Part shown: positions 8,895 through 17,769 of the stretch, piece by piece
Position numbering within the stretch: the first letter of the stretch is position 1
Layout: each line of letters begins with the position of its first letter
Source: Chryseobacterium vrystaatense
Lineage (GTDB): Bacteria > Bacteroidota > Bacteroidia > Flavobacteriales > Weeksellaceae
NCBI RefSeq assembly: GCF_000737765.1
Contig: NZ_JPRI01000010.1
Coordinates: 310,001 to 374,000 of the forward strand
Direction of reading: 5' to 3'
DNA: 64,000 nucleotides
Program-made: the position numbers and the translations under genes
The notes under the pieces: generated by a model
The model's database searches: none
What the model saw: only the letters and a program-made list of their open reading frames with translations
Told to the model about the DNA's origin: nothing

Positions 8895-9563
8895 ATGCTA
8901 CATATTTCAACAGAAAAAGACAACCTCTCACGAAAAGAAAAAAGTGAAGAAATTCTCAAAAGAGAAGGTGTCAAAATCAATTTCAACCTTCCCCATATAG
9001 AAACGGAAGAGGAAACTACCCTGAGAACTTCTAAAGAAATTGCGCGAAGAGTAACTGTTCTCGCTGTTACCAATCTTATTGCCTTTGATTCTATCGATCC
9101 GGATGAAGCTATTGATTATCTTAAAGATGGTAATCTCTGGAATGATGTTACTCCTCTCGAAAAAGATTTCTTACATGATCCTACAGAGGACAAAAAATCT
9201 GAGGAAAGCTGGAAGTGTGAATGCATTTGGGTCCTATTGTGGGCATTGAAGAAAGTGGACACTCTGCCCTTTCCCAATGAGCTTTGTGACCTGAATGATG
9301 TTTCGTCTGAAAATTATCCTGTTGGGGGCGACAGTGATCCTAACGATTTCATTAATGCCGCGCATGAGGTCCGTTCAAAATCTGAAATCCTTGATGCAGC
9401 AGATCTGTATTACAGATATGACTGGGCCTGTGTAGATGCCCGTATCAACAACAGGGAAATGGAAACTATAGATCCCGGTATTGTGTATGAAAGGCATTAC
9501 GCCCTGAACTGGCTGATCACTTATATGAATCAGGAATGGGATGATGTTTCATGTGATACCTAA
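8895..9563 (+). CDS. DUF4272 domain-containing protein
   Basis: The 222-residue protein fits the DUF4272 family: an N-terminal charged region with RKEKSEEILKREGVKINFNLP, then TSKEIARRVTVLAVTNLIAF, the tryptophan-rich ESWKCECIWVLLWAL block, and the late ALNWLITY motif. The family has no established function. Members often occur near toxin-immunity or contact-dependent systems and as orphan genes. It is probably cytoplasmic. It follows the alpha/beta hydrolase by 23 bases and ends at a hairpin terminator (9603-9629). Confidence 0.85.
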   Translation: MLHISTEKDNLSRKEKSEEILKREGVKINFNLPHIETEEETTLRTSKEIARRVTVLAVTNLIAFDSIDPDEAIDYLKDGNLWNDVTPLEKDFLHDPTEDKKSEESWKCECIWVLLWALKKVDTLPFPNELCDLNDVSSENYPVGGDSDPNDFINAAHEVRSKSEILDAADLYYRYDWACVDARINNREMETIDPGIVYERHYALNWLITYMNQEWDDVSCDT

Positions 9564-9602
9564 TCCGTTATTTAACCTGTTTTAAACAAATAATTCATTC
9601 CC

Positions 9603-9629
9603 AAAATTCCTTTATTCAAAGGAATTTTT
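9603..9629 (+). terminator. Rho-independent terminator
   Basis: The inverted repeat AAAATTCCTTT / AAAGGAATTTT with a 4-base loop is followed by a T tract. It lies 40 bases after the DUF4272 gene. Confidence 0.75.
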
Positions 9630-9703
9630 CCCTGTCTCATTGTTTTTGGCTTGATGATCATTTTACATCTCAATAGTTTTGTCCTATATAATATAACAAT
9701 ACT

Positions 9704-10453
9704 ATGAATAAAGAATTGATCTTTCTAAGAACGTTTGCTTTTGCGGCAGTAATAGGGATGGTTTTCCTGGCGGCATCAGCTTTTAAAACAAACGGAAATC
9801 AAAAATTCACGGAAATTGATGTCGAAAGAATCAATATCGTGGAAAAAGACGGAACGGTAAAAATGATCATTACCAATGTCGACCGGTTTCCCAATGGAAC
9901 CGACAAAATAAATACCCGTCCGACGAATGAAAGCCGGAAAAAACGTTCCGGGATGTTGTTTTTTAATGAAGACGGTATCGAATGTGGCGGCTTTATCTAT
10001 GACGGACAAAAAAAGGAAAACGGACACAGCTCAGGTTTATCATTAACGTATGATCAATACGACGGAGATCAGGTCATGCAGCTTTTAACTCAGGATTATA
10101 CGAAAGGAGGCAAGCGGTTTGTCTCCAGCAGTCTTGCTTTCAATGACCGCCCTTCTGAAGAATCACAAATAAAAACTGCCGAAATTATGAAAGAGCTTGG
10201 TGAACTCCGAAAAAAAGATCCCAAAGCCATGCAGCAGAAGTATGACGACTATGTAAAGAAGAACCTGATAGGCGGTGCTCCAAGAATTATACTTGGAAAA
10301 TCCAGAAGTGAAAACAACGGTCTGTTTTTATTTGACGATAAAGGAATGCCCAAAGCGATGTTCTATGTTGATAAAGAAAATAATGCAAAACTTGATTTTT
10401 ATAATGACAAAGGAGAAGTCACCGCATCATTCCCTGATCATACGACAAAATAA
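9704..10453 (+). CDS. Exported or membrane-anchored protein of unknown function
   Basis: The 249-residue product begins with a hydrophobic segment (residues 8-27, FLRTFAFAAVIGMVFLAASA) that may be a signal peptide or an N-terminal anchor. The rest is polar and beta-rich. It has repeated short blocks of the form 'aromatic-DDKG' or 'NxEDG' (LFFNEDGIECGGF, LFLFDDKGMPKAMFYV, KLDFYNDKGEVTASF), suggesting a beta-helix or beta-sandwich built from similar strands. A helical, lysine-rich insertion lies at about residues 160-195. I do not recognise a named family. A terminator follows at 10467-10497. Confidence 0.65.
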   Translation: MNKELIFLRTFAFAAVIGMVFLAASAFKTNGNQKFTEIDVERINIVEKDGTVKMIITNVDRFPNGTDKINTRPTNESRKKRSGMLFFNEDGIECGGFIYDGQKKENGHSSGLSLTYDQYDGDQVMQLLTQDYTKGGKRFVSSSLAFNDRPSEESQIKTAEIMKELGELRKKDPKAMQQKYDDYVKKNLIGGAPRIILGKSRSENNGLFLFDDKGMPKAMFYVDKENNAKLDFYNDKGEVTASFPDHTTK

Positions 10454-10466
10454 TTGAAGTGATCAT

Positions 10467-10497
10467 CAGCCCTTTATTTGATGATAGGGCTGTTTTT
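10467..10497 (+). terminator. Rho-independent terminator
   Basis: The stem CAGCCCT / AGGGCTG is followed by TTTTTG. It overlaps the upstream part of the next ORF, which supports the kinase starting at 10520 rather than 10478. Confidence 0.75.
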
Positions 10498-10519
10498 GTA
10501 TCATCTGAACAGAATATCT

Positions 10520-11539
10520 ATGAGAAATATTTTGAATGAAATCCAGCAAAGCAAGTACTTCTTACTGTTTGTATTTTTATTTGGCTATGCACAATCTATA
10601 CAGATCAGGCTTTTGGTAAGAAAAAAACTTGACTGGTATATTTTCACTCCGGAAGCAGCGGTGCTGTCTTTTATAAGTGCCGGAATTCTGTTTTTTGTGA
10701 TGTACCTTTTTATCAAACACTGGCAGAAATCGGACACTTTCAGTACAGGAGAAGCACTAAAAATATTCAGCATCTCGATGCTGGTCTATTTATCCGTCAT
10801 GAAGATATTGGGGCTGTGCATCTCACTGGCTTTTGACACTTTTGAAAGAAACTTTAATCAGGAAACCCTGATACTTTCGACGCTTTCCGAAATTATGGAC
10901 ACTTTTATCTATGGAAGCTTTTTTCTCGCTTTCTATTATTATAAAAAAAATAAAAAAAAACAAAAGCAGATCGAGGAATACAATCAGGCATTCTCTGAAA
11001 CAAAAATCAACCAGCTCAAATCACAGCTTAATCCCCACTTTCTTTTCAATAACCTGAATGTTTTAGATCAGTTAATTGAAGAGGATAAATACAAAGCTTC
11101 TGATTTTCTGAATGAATTTGCTGAAATATACCGTTATGTACTTCAGGTTTCTGATAAAAGTCTGATCTCAATAGATGAAGAAATTTCTTTTGCAAAAAAA
11201 TACTTCGGACTTATGCAGCATAAATATGGTAATGCCTATCTGCTGGAAATTCAAAACCAGAGTATAGAAGGCAATATCATACCACTTACCCTACAGCTGC
11301 TTTTGGAAAATGCCATTCAGCACAATCTGGGAACGGAAAAAAATCCTGTTCTGATCCGTATCTACGCAGATCAAACTCTTCTCGTATCCAATAATACCAT
11401 TGTAAAAAGGAAAACAAAATCGACTTCCGGAAGGGCGTTGAAGAATCTGAAACAGCAATATACTCTTTTGGCCAACAAACAGTTTGAAATCATCCATACG
11501 GAAAATGAGTTTTCTGTAACTTTACCAATAATCCCATAG
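10520..11539 (+). CDS. LytS/YehU-type sensor histidine kinase
   Basis: ATG at 10520 is preferred because the longer ORF would begin inside a terminator. The 339-residue protein has four hydrophobic segments within residues 13-142. A short basic coiled segment (KKNKKKQKQIEE) follows, and then a His_kinase (PF06580) domain with the phospho-acceptor histidine H173 in QLNPHFLFNNLN. The N-box asparagine N264 is in LLLENAIQHN, and a short ATPase C-part follows. It is an inner-membrane sensor with no large extracytoplasmic domain. The response regulator starts 9 bases after its stop, so the pair forms a two-component system with unknown signal. Confidence 0.92.
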   Translation: MRNILNEIQQSKYFLLFVFLFGYAQSIQIRLLVRKKLDWYIFTPEAAVLSFISAGILFFVMYLFIKHWQKSDTFSTGEALKIFSISMLVYLSVMKILGLCISLAFDTFERNFNQETLILSTLSEIMDTFIYGSFFLAFYYYKKNKKKQKQIEEYNQAFSETKINQLKSQLNPHFLFNNLNVLDQLIEEDKYKASDFLNEFAEIYRYVLQVSDKSLISIDEEISFAKKYFGLMQHKYGNAYLLEIQNQSIEGNIIPLTLQLLLENAIQHNLGTEKNPVLIRIYADQTLLVSNNTIVKRKTKSTSGRALKNLKQQYTLLANKQFEIIHTENEFSVTLPIIP

Positions 11540-11548
11540 TAAGAAAAA

Positions 11549-12316
11549 ATGATAAAAATTCTTATCGTTGAAGATGAAATCCCGGCAAGAAAAAAGCTCA
11601 GAAGATTTCTGGATGAGGTAAAAGAACCCATTTCCGTAGAAGCTGAAATAGATACCGTACAGGACGCTGTGAATTTTCTAAAAACAGCAGTTTCTATTGA
11701 TCTTATCCTGTCAGACATTGAACTTTTGGATGGAAATGCATTTGATATTTATCGTGAAGTACAGGTTATCTGTCCCATTATCTTCACCACTGCCTACGAC
11801 CGTTTTTGGATGGATGCTTTCGAAAGCAACGGCATTGAGTATCTGCTAAAACCTTTTTCACTGGAAAGATTTCAAAAAGCCTGGGATAAATTTCTGCTGC
11901 TGAGAAAAAATCAGTCTACCGATCATTCTCTGCTTTCAAAACTGGATCAGATCCTTGGAAATACGGCAGAAAAAAAATACAAGACAAGATTTTCCGTTCA
12001 TACCAATCAGGGAATTTACTTTTTTGAGACTAAAGACATTCTGTTTTTTGAAGCTGATGAAGGTGTCGTTTTTGCTTTGGACAAAACAGGAAAAAAACAT
12101 ATGTTAAATGTATCTACTCTGAAAGAAATCGAAATCCAGCTTGATCCTATGGAGTTTTTCAGGATCAACCGAAGTGAGCTCGTGAACAAAAAGTTAATCG
12201 AAAGAATTGAACGCTATTCTAAAAATGCCTTAGCTTTAAAGATGGAGGGATTTGACAGGTATTTGATAACAAGCCAGAGCAATACCCGTCTCTTCCGGGA
12301 ATGGATAGAAAAATAA
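11549..12316 (+). CDS. LytTR-family response regulator
   Basis: The 255-residue protein has an N-terminal receiver domain (residues 3-118) with acidic residues E9/D10-equivalents, phospho-acceptor D56 (LILSDIELLDG), T81 and K101 (YLLKPFS). A LytTR DNA-binding domain follows (about 150-253; FFEADEGVVFAL, FFRINRSELVNK). LytTR regulators bind direct repeats upstream of their targets. It is co-transcribed with the kinase gene (9-base gap). Target genes cannot be predicted here; the SMI1/KNR4 gene 28 bases downstream could be in the same transcript. Confidence 0.93.
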   Translation: MIKILIVEDEIPARKKLRRFLDEVKEPISVEAEIDTVQDAVNFLKTAVSIDLILSDIELLDGNAFDIYREVQVICPIIFTTAYDRFWMDAFESNGIEYLLKPFSLERFQKAWDKFLLLRKNQSTDHSLLSKLDQILGNTAEKKYKTRFSVHTNQGIYFFETKDILFFEADEGVVFALDKTGKKHMLNVSTLKEIEIQLDPMEFFRINRSELVNKKLIERIERYSKNALALKMEGFDRYLITSQSNTRLFREWIEK

Positions 12317-12344
12317 ATTTTGAACAGAACAGAACAGACAGCCC

Positions 12345-13100
12345 ATGATACAACAGGAAATCATTGAAAAATTCAGCCGCCTTTCAGAAGGAAAACTCAC
12401 CGCTCAGGAATGGCTGAGCTGGTTCTCTGATCATAAAGATGATGTGGAAAAAATATGTGGAAGAACTGCCTTTCTTAAAATAAAACCTAAGGAAAGTTTC
12501 AGCGGAGTCAGAAATCTGTACATCGGACAGCTTGGCGCTTTTGACTGGCTGAAATCTGTGAAAATAAATGTTGGCTTTTCTGATCTCTATAAAAAAGGGT
12601 GGGAAAGAGAATTTGATGATTTCTGTAAAGCGGAAAAACAAAAGCAAAAACAGCTTCAGAAAGAAGTTGAACATAAATTCGGATATCTAAAAAATACCTA
12701 TCCAAAATTTTTCAGGCAATTAACTCAATCATATAGTGATTCTGATGTAATTGAAGCGGGCGTTCAACTGGAGGATATTCAGGATAAAGAAAAAGAACTA
12801 TCTATACCGTTTCCTGAAGATCTGACCACATGGTATCAAAATGTATCCATCTTAAAGCTGGAAGGTATAGAAATCGATTTTCAGGAATTAAGTCCTGAAT
12901 TGATTCAAAAAAAACAATATCTTATGCTCGGTGAATTTTGGATGTATGGTGATGGCGACCGGCTGCTGTACAATTTGGAAAATCAAAGTATTGCCGTTTT
13001 TGCCCATGAACATTCTCCTCCGAAAGTGATCAAAATTGCGAATTCACTGTCTGATTTTGTGGAAAAAAAGATCGTCACCTATTTGAAGGACTTCGAGTAA
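12345..13100 (+). CDS. SMI1/KNR4 (SUKH) family protein
   Basis: This 251-residue cytoplasmic protein has a helical, charged N-terminal half with a lysine/glutamine-rich segment (KAEKQKQKQLQKEVEHKFGY). The C-terminal half has SUKH-type features: EKELSIPFPEDLTTWYQNVS at the start, then a strand block LMLGEFWMYGDGDRLLYNLE and VFAHEHSPPKVIKIANSLSDF. SUKH proteins often serve as immunity proteins against toxin nucleases or as general scaffolds. No toxin gene is next to it. It follows the two-component genes by 28 bases, which may be chance or co-transcription. A 149-base gap to the FMN riboswitch follows, with no gene seen. Confidence 0.7.
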   Translation: MIQQEIIEKFSRLSEGKLTAQEWLSWFSDHKDDVEKICGRTAFLKIKPKESFSGVRNLYIGQLGAFDWLKSVKINVGFSDLYKKGWEREFDDFCKAEKQKQKQLQKEVEHKFGYLKNTYPKFFRQLTQSYSDSDVIEAGVQLEDIQDKEKELSIPFPEDLTTWYQNVSILKLEGIEIDFQELSPELIQKKQYLMLGEFWMYGDGDRLLYNLENQSIAVFAHEHSPPKVIKIANSLSDFVEKKIVTYLKDFE

Positions 13101-13250
13101 AAAACTATTTACCAAGTAGCATTGACCAATACTATCAAAAATCCCTTCTCCAATTCAAAAAACTTCCCGAAATTTGCAGTCTGTGCGTTAAATATAATCA
13201 ATGAAATAAAATTTTAAATAAGAATATACAGTAAAACTTAGTATAAGTTT

Positions 13251-13367
13251 TCTTCGGGGCAGGGTGAAATTCCCTACCGGCGGTTACAGTCCGCGACTCC
13301 TTTCTTTTGAAGGGACTGATTTGGTGAAATTCCAAAACCGACAGTTAAAGTCTGGATGGGAGAAGAA
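13251..13367 (+). ncRNA. FMN riboswitch (RFN element)
   Basis: The conserved RFN aptamer blocks are visible in order: TCTTCGGGGCAGGGTGAAAT, TCCCTACCGGCGGT, ACAGTCCGCGA, GATTTGGTGAAATTCC, AAAACCGACAGT and TCTGGATGGGAGAAG. FMN binding represses riboflavin genes. It sits directly upstream of ribB. Between aptamer and start codon lies a likely expression platform: a stem pairing GAAACGGC (13371-13378) with GCCGTATTTC further down, around an inner GTAAG/CTTAC hairpin. The start codon is about 95 bases after the aptamer, and no long T tract follows, so the mechanism (transcription or translation) is unclear. Confidence 0.95.
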
Positions 13368-13461
13368 AATGAAACGGCCAGTAAGATTCCTTACGGGTTT
13401 ATTGTGCCGTATTTCATTTCCATGTACCGAAGACTATTTTAACTTTTAAAAGTAAAATAAC

Positions 13462-14106
13462 ATGGAAAAATTATTAGAACAATTTGGAGCAACCTCCACA
13501 GAACGTGTAGAAAATGCACTTTTAAAACTACAACAGGGAAAAGGAATTCTTTTAGTAGATGATGAAAACCGCGAAAACGAAGGGGATATCATCTTTCCCG
13601 CATCCACCATTACAGAAAAAGACATGGCCCTTTTGATCCGCGAATGCAGCGGTATCGTTTGTCTATGCATTTCGGAAGAAAAAAGCAGGCATCTCAATCT
13701 GCGTCCAATGGTGGAAACCAACAACTCTAAAAATCAAACAGCATTTACCATTTCAATCGAAGCCAAGGAAGGCGTTGAATCCGGAGTTTCTGCAAAAGAC
13801 CGTGTAACAACGATCAGAACTGCTGTTGCACAAAATGCAGAGGCCGATCATATTGCAAGCCCGGGACATGTTTTCCCGCTTATTGCTAAAGAAGGTGGCG
13901 TGTTCGAAAGACGCGGTCATACGGAAGGCAGTGTAGATCTTGTGAAAATGGCTAATCTCGGTGACGATGCTGTTCTCTGCGAACTGACCAATGAAGACGG
14001 TTCTATGGCAAGGCTGCCGGAGATCGTTCAATTTGCGTCCTCAAAAGAGATGAGCGTGGTAACAATTGAAGATATCTATGCCTACCGCAAGATCATGAGC
14101 AACTAG
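13462..14106 (+). CDS. ribB: 3,4-dihydroxy-2-butanone 4-phosphate synthase
   Basis: This 214-residue protein converts ribulose 5-phosphate to 3,4-dihydroxy-2-butanone 4-phosphate and formate in riboflavin biosynthesis. Family motifs are clear: VDDENRENEGDIIFPAS (metal- and substrate-binding acidic loop), IRECSGIVCLCI, TAFTISIEAKEGVESGVSA, RTAVAQNAEADHIASPGHVFPL and FERRGHTEGSVDL. Length equals stand-alone RibB enzymes; there is no GTP cyclohydrolase II (RibA) domain. The FMN riboswitch upstream shows feedback control by FMN. A strong terminator follows, so it is a single-gene transcript. Confidence 0.96.
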   Translation: MEKLLEQFGATSTERVENALLKLQQGKGILLVDDENRENEGDIIFPASTITEKDMALLIRECSGIVCLCISEEKSRHLNLRPMVETNNSKNQTAFTISIEAKEGVESGVSAKDRVTTIRTAVAQNAEADHIASPGHVFPLIAKEGGVFERRGHTEGSVDLVKMANLGDDAVLCELTNEDGSMARLPEIVQFASSKEMSVVTIEDIYAYRKIMSN

Positions 14107-14131
14107 AAAAAAAATATTTAACGCACTGAAC

Positions 14132-14164
14132 AACCGTCCGATCATACCGGACGGTTATTTTTTT
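14132..14164 (+). terminator. Rho-independent terminator of ribB
   Basis: The stem AACCGTCCG / CGGACGGTT is followed by a run of T. It is the only gene end in the FMN-regulated unit. Confidence 0.9.
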
Positions 14165-14238
14165 TAAATAATTCATTAAAAACAAGTTAACACAAAAACT
14201 AATATCTCTTTTTCTTTATCTTAGTAAAAATTTTGACC

Positions 14239-15234
14239 ATGAAAAAAACATTACTTTTTATGCTGGGTATTTCCGGTGTACTTTCTGCGCAGATCACTTT
14301 GACCAAAGCAGCCAACGATCCCGTATCAGGTGATACCGCGAATAATTATACCGTTACAGGGACAGTAGATAATTCCGCTTTAGGAGCTAATGTCACATTT
14401 TCAAACGGAGGTCTGACACAGGGAACGGCATCCCCAACCGCTTATTCAACTCCTTCTGCTGCTGAGTTGACGACATTTCCGGGTTCTACGATTAAAATGA
14501 TCAGCGGAGCTACTACCATTTTTTATAAATCATCTGCTTCGAAACTGGAAATTACAGGAGTCATTAATCCTGAAGCTACTTTGAATTTTGCTGTCGACAA
14601 CGGCACTTATATGAATTATCCTACCGTTTTCGGAATTACACAAAATGACACCGCTAAAGGAAATTTCACCTCATCGGTGGCCAACGGACTTTTCAGCGGG
14701 AACATGATTACTGTTGCTGATGCTCACGGAACGCTGATCATTGGAGGCAAAACTTACACTAACGTACTGAGAGTAAAATTCAGCCAGAATTTCGGTTTAT
14801 TTGCTCCTTTTGACATTACCTATTCCAATGCAATAGGAACTTTTACCAATACTGCATACGCTTACTACGACGCCTCGCACAGATATGCATTACTAACTTC
14901 AACAACCGGTAATATTTCAGTTCCTATACTGGGTATCAATCAGTCCACTTCCAGTGCTCTGGCTCTGAACGAAACATTTTTAGCCGTTACAGACACTGCG
15001 AGAAAAGAAAGTTTTGCTGTATACCCAAATCCTGCACAGGATTATATAGGGTTTAAAGGAAATATGGAAAAATATACGACTGCCAACATCTACAGTTTAG
15101 ATGGAAAACTGATCAAAACAACAGATTTAAAGTCCGGAAAAGTACAGATCTCTGAGCTTCCGACAGCCAATTACTTTATACAGGTTTCCGGAAACGACAC
15201 CAAAACAGAGACAGTGAAGTTTATAAAAAAATAA
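14239..15234 (+). CDS. Secreted protein with T9SS sorting domain
   Basis: ATG at 14239 gives a signal peptide ending LSAQ; the longer frame would need a TTG start. The 331-residue product is threonine/alanine/serine-rich and beta-rich in its middle (for example GTVDNSALGANVTFSNGG and SNAIGTFTNTAYAYYDASH). It ends in a T9SS type A sorting tail (FAVYPNPAQDYIGF ... ANIYSLDGKLIKTTDLK ... TVKFIKK). No enzymatic domain is visible in residues 20-250, so a surface or adhesion role is possible but unproven. It ends 76 bases before the convergent TonB receptor gene, with a terminator between. Confidence 0.85.
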   Translation: MKKTLLFMLGISGVLSAQITLTKAANDPVSGDTANNYTVTGTVDNSALGANVTFSNGGLTQGTASPTAYSTPSAAELTTFPGSTIKMISGATTIFYKSSASKLEITGVINPEATLNFAVDNGTYMNYPTVFGITQNDTAKGNFTSSVANGLFSGNMITVADAHGTLIIGGKTYTNVLRVKFSQNFGLFAPFDITYSNAIGTFTNTAYAYYDASHRYALLTSTTGNISVPILGINQSTSSALALNETFLAVTDTARKESFAVYPNPAQDYIGFKGNMEKYTTANIYSLDGKLIKTTDLKSGKVQISELPTANYFIQVSGNDTKTETVKFIKK

Positions 15235-15255
15235 AACTGTCTATATAACAAGTAA

Positions 15256-15294
15256 TCAAGCCCGTCCGGAATTTCTGAACGGGCTTGATATTTT
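15256..15294. terminator. Terminator between convergent genes
   Basis: The stem TCAAGCCCGT / ACGGGCTTGA is followed by TATTTT on the plus strand. It separates the T9SS gene and the TonB receptor gene. Confidence 0.8.
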
Positions 15295-15310
15295 AATGAA
15301 TTATTTAATC

Positions 15311-17398
15311 TTAGAAAGTTGCAGCCGGCGCTGTTGAGTTATTTAGTTTTCTCTGTAAATCTGTTTTTTTACCTTTTGAAAAATCATAGCTTAATCCCAG
15401 AACAAGCATTGATTTATTATTCATAATCTGCCCTACCCTGGAATAATTAACCAAACTTTCTTTTAAGCTTTTTGTTTTGTATTCTGAAGGCATTCCAATC
15501 CAGTACATTCCTGTTGAGAACGTCCATTCTTTATGCTTATAACGGGCGAATACATGATTTTGATTTTCATTTATGACCAGAAACGCGCCACTAAGACTAT
15601 ATACGGGAATATTAATCTGATATTCCAGACTGAATGATTTATACTCTGAAGACAGCACAAAATTATTTCCTATATAATCATTCTTGATCAAAGCACCGTT
15701 GCTCGTTCTTACCGTTTCTGAAGTTGGGGAGATTACCGCTTTCAGTACCAATAAACTATTCCCAAACGGTTTATAAGAGCCTGTTAAAAAGGCTCCATAC
15801 TGTTTTGAATTCTGAGCATTTTCGTAAGTCAGTGCATATCCACCTAATGCAGTACCCATCACATAAAACTGATTAATGGTGTGATTGGTATAATGGTAAA
15901 ACAGATTCGCATTAAAATCGAAATGTTTATTATTGAATGAATAAATCAGATTATTGGTCCAGGTCTGCTGAGCAGTGAGAAAAGGATTTCCCCGCTGAAC
16001 TATATTGGGGGCCAGTTGAACTACATTACTGCTTAAAGCAGCACTCCATGGACTTTTTGGTTTATAACTGCTTGTAAAACGTATACTTTGGTTATTCTTC
16101 AACTGATAACCCAAAACAAGCTTTGGAACGAAAGACCATTCATCAAAAGTATTTTCTGCACTTTTATTATGAATATTAATAAGTCCGGCTCCAATCCGGT
16201 AGTTAAACTTCTTTATTTTTCCGGCAAATTCAGAGTAGATATATTGCTCCAGATAATTCACACTATATTCGGAAAAGCCTGATAAATTCTGCAGATCATT
16301 AGAAATAGAAGTGTTAGAGACCCGATATCCAGATGAAAGTTTGCCGGTTTCAAAATCATGGGTATAAGCAAGTTCTCCTACAAATCCGGTTTGTTTTGCT
16401 TTCAGATTCATGTCATTATCAAATACAGATTGTCCCGAAGAAATAATCCACTCTTTAGCAAACTCAGAAGTATTGGTTGTAAAACGATTGGCTACAACAT
16501 TTAAACTCAGTTCATCTTTTTTGCTTATATTTTTTGAAAAATATAAATCCAATGTAGGGGTTACATAATCTGATCCTCCATTTTTTAACATCTGATGCTC
16601 TTCAGAAAGGTCGTCTTTTGTGAACATACTCTGTCCGTTTCCTTTGAAAAAACTATTGAGAATATCCAAATTCAATTTCGCCTGAAATGCATAATTATCC
16701 GGAACCTGACGGGTGTAACGCAAAGCCAGATTTTGATACGTATATCCAAAATGATCTTTTCTCTCTTCATCCGAACGGTAATGCTCCCCTCCCAGGTGAT
16801 AATCATAAATACTATGGACTATCCTGTTGCTATAATCTCTTAGATTAATAGAATATTCTAGACCGAAATCATTTTTCCCTTTTGTATAATTGGCATAGGC
16901 TGATCCGTTTACGAATCCTGTTGTAAGGCTACTGGTAAGATCTGCACCGAAAACATATCCTGTTTCGGAAGAGCGTGTTAACAGGTTGATAACAGTATCC
17001 GCTCTTGAAGCCCACCTTGCCGGTGGAATATCATAATATTCTACTTTGATAACTTCGCCTGGCTGAACACTACGGATCTGCATATCGGTTGCTTCAATTC
17101 CGTTGATCAAAAATAATGTAGTTCCTCCTTTGATACTCTTTAGCGTATTGGAAACAGGATCAAGCTGCAATTCCGGTAATGTCTTTAATAAATCTTTTGC
17201 ATAACGGGCCTTTTCCAGTGCCTCTTTATCAAAAGTATAAACAGCCTTATCCGCAAATTGTTTTTTGCGTTGAGATTTCAGGATTACTTCCTGAATCTCC
17301 TCTGTTTTAGATTGCTCTACTGTATCTTTTTTCACATTATCCTGCGAGAGTACGAAAACTCCGCACAGAATAAACACTGAACATATCACTTTTTTCAT
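15311..17398 (-). CDS. TonB-dependent outer-membrane receptor
   Basis: The 695-residue protein has a signal peptide (MKKVICSVFILCGVFVLSQ), then a segment EIQEVILKSQRKKQFADKAVY typical of the start of a flavobacterial plug domain. The plug continues with LKTLPELQLDP and TTLFLINGIEATDMQIRSVQPGEVIKVEYYD. The rest is a 22-strand-type barrel with many aromatic, alternating strands. There is no N-terminal carboxypeptidase-regulatory-like domain, so it belongs to the shorter outer-membrane-barrel receptor class. Substrate is unknown. No SusD-like or T9SS tail is present. It is a lone gene with terminators on its 3' side. Confidence 0.85.
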   Translation of the reverse strand: MKKVICSVFILCGVFVLSQDNVKKDTVEQSKTEEIQEVILKSQRKKQFADKAVYTFDKEALEKARYAKDLLKTLPELQLDPVSNTLKSIKGGTTLFLINGIEATDMQIRSVQPGEVIKVEYYDIPPARWASRADTVINLLTRSSETGYVFGADLTSSLTTGFVNGSAYANYTKGKNDFGLEYSINLRDYSNRIVHSIYDYHLGGEHYRSDEERKDHFGYTYQNLALRYTRQVPDNYAFQAKLNLDILNSFFKGNGQSMFTKDDLSEEHQMLKNGGSDYVTPTLDLYFSKNISKKDELSLNVVANRFTTNTSEFAKEWIISSGQSVFDNDMNLKAKQTGFVGELAYTHDFETGKLSSGYRVSNTSISNDLQNLSGFSEYSVNYLEQYIYSEFAGKIKKFNYRIGAGLINIHNKSAENTFDEWSFVPKLVLGYQLKNNQSIRFTSSYKPKSPWSAALSSNVVQLAPNIVQRGNPFLTAQQTWTNNLIYSFNNKHFDFNANLFYHYTNHTINQFYVMGTALGGYALTYENAQNSKQYGAFLTGSYKPFGNSLLVLKAVISPTSETVRTSNGALIKNDYIGNNFVLSSEYKSFSLEYQINIPVYSLSGAFLVINENQNHVFARYKHKEWTFSTGMYWIGMPSEYKTKSLKESLVNYSRVGQIMNNKSMLVLGLSYDFSKGKKTDLQRKLNNSTAPAATF

Positions 17399-17525
17399 AT
17401 CAGAAATAGAATAACATTGATAAAGATAAAACAGCCCACATCTAAAATCTGTTACATTCTTTTAACTGAACTGAAAATCAAACATTTTTTCATGAAATCT
17501 TATTATGCTTTAAAAATTCCGTTTT

Positions 17526-17630
17526 ATGAATATCTTAGCCATCTTTAAACATCCTGCATTGAAGAAATTTGTAACATTTATTTTTATTATTACAATCCTT
17601 CTTCCTATACTTATATACTGCTTACCGTAA
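17526..17630 (+). CDS. Possible 34-residue single-TM peptide
   Basis: An ATG-started frame of 34 codons encodes a peptide with a basic N-terminal half (FKHPALKKF) followed by one hydrophobic stretch (VTFIFIITILLPILIYCLP), i.e. a predicted transmembrane helix. It lies in the otherwise gene-free stretch between the TonB receptor (minus strand) and the barrel gene at 17770. Short AT-rich ORFs with a hydrophobic run can arise by chance, so confidence is low. Confidence 0.3.
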   Translation: MNILAIFKHPALKKFVTFIFIITILLPILIYCLP

Positions 17631-17769
17631 GTCTCTACCTCCACAAATAAGATAACAGAAATAACAACGATACAACCATTTTAAAATTAAAAATCAATTC
17701 ATATTGAAATATTATTAAGTTTCTGCCCAATTTTTGCTGATACTATTTCACACCACAAAATATGAAATC

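Noticed and set aside
10478..10519. Upstream start for the histidine kinase
   Set aside because: It would begin inside the terminator hairpin of the preceding gene; ATG at 10520 is more plausible.
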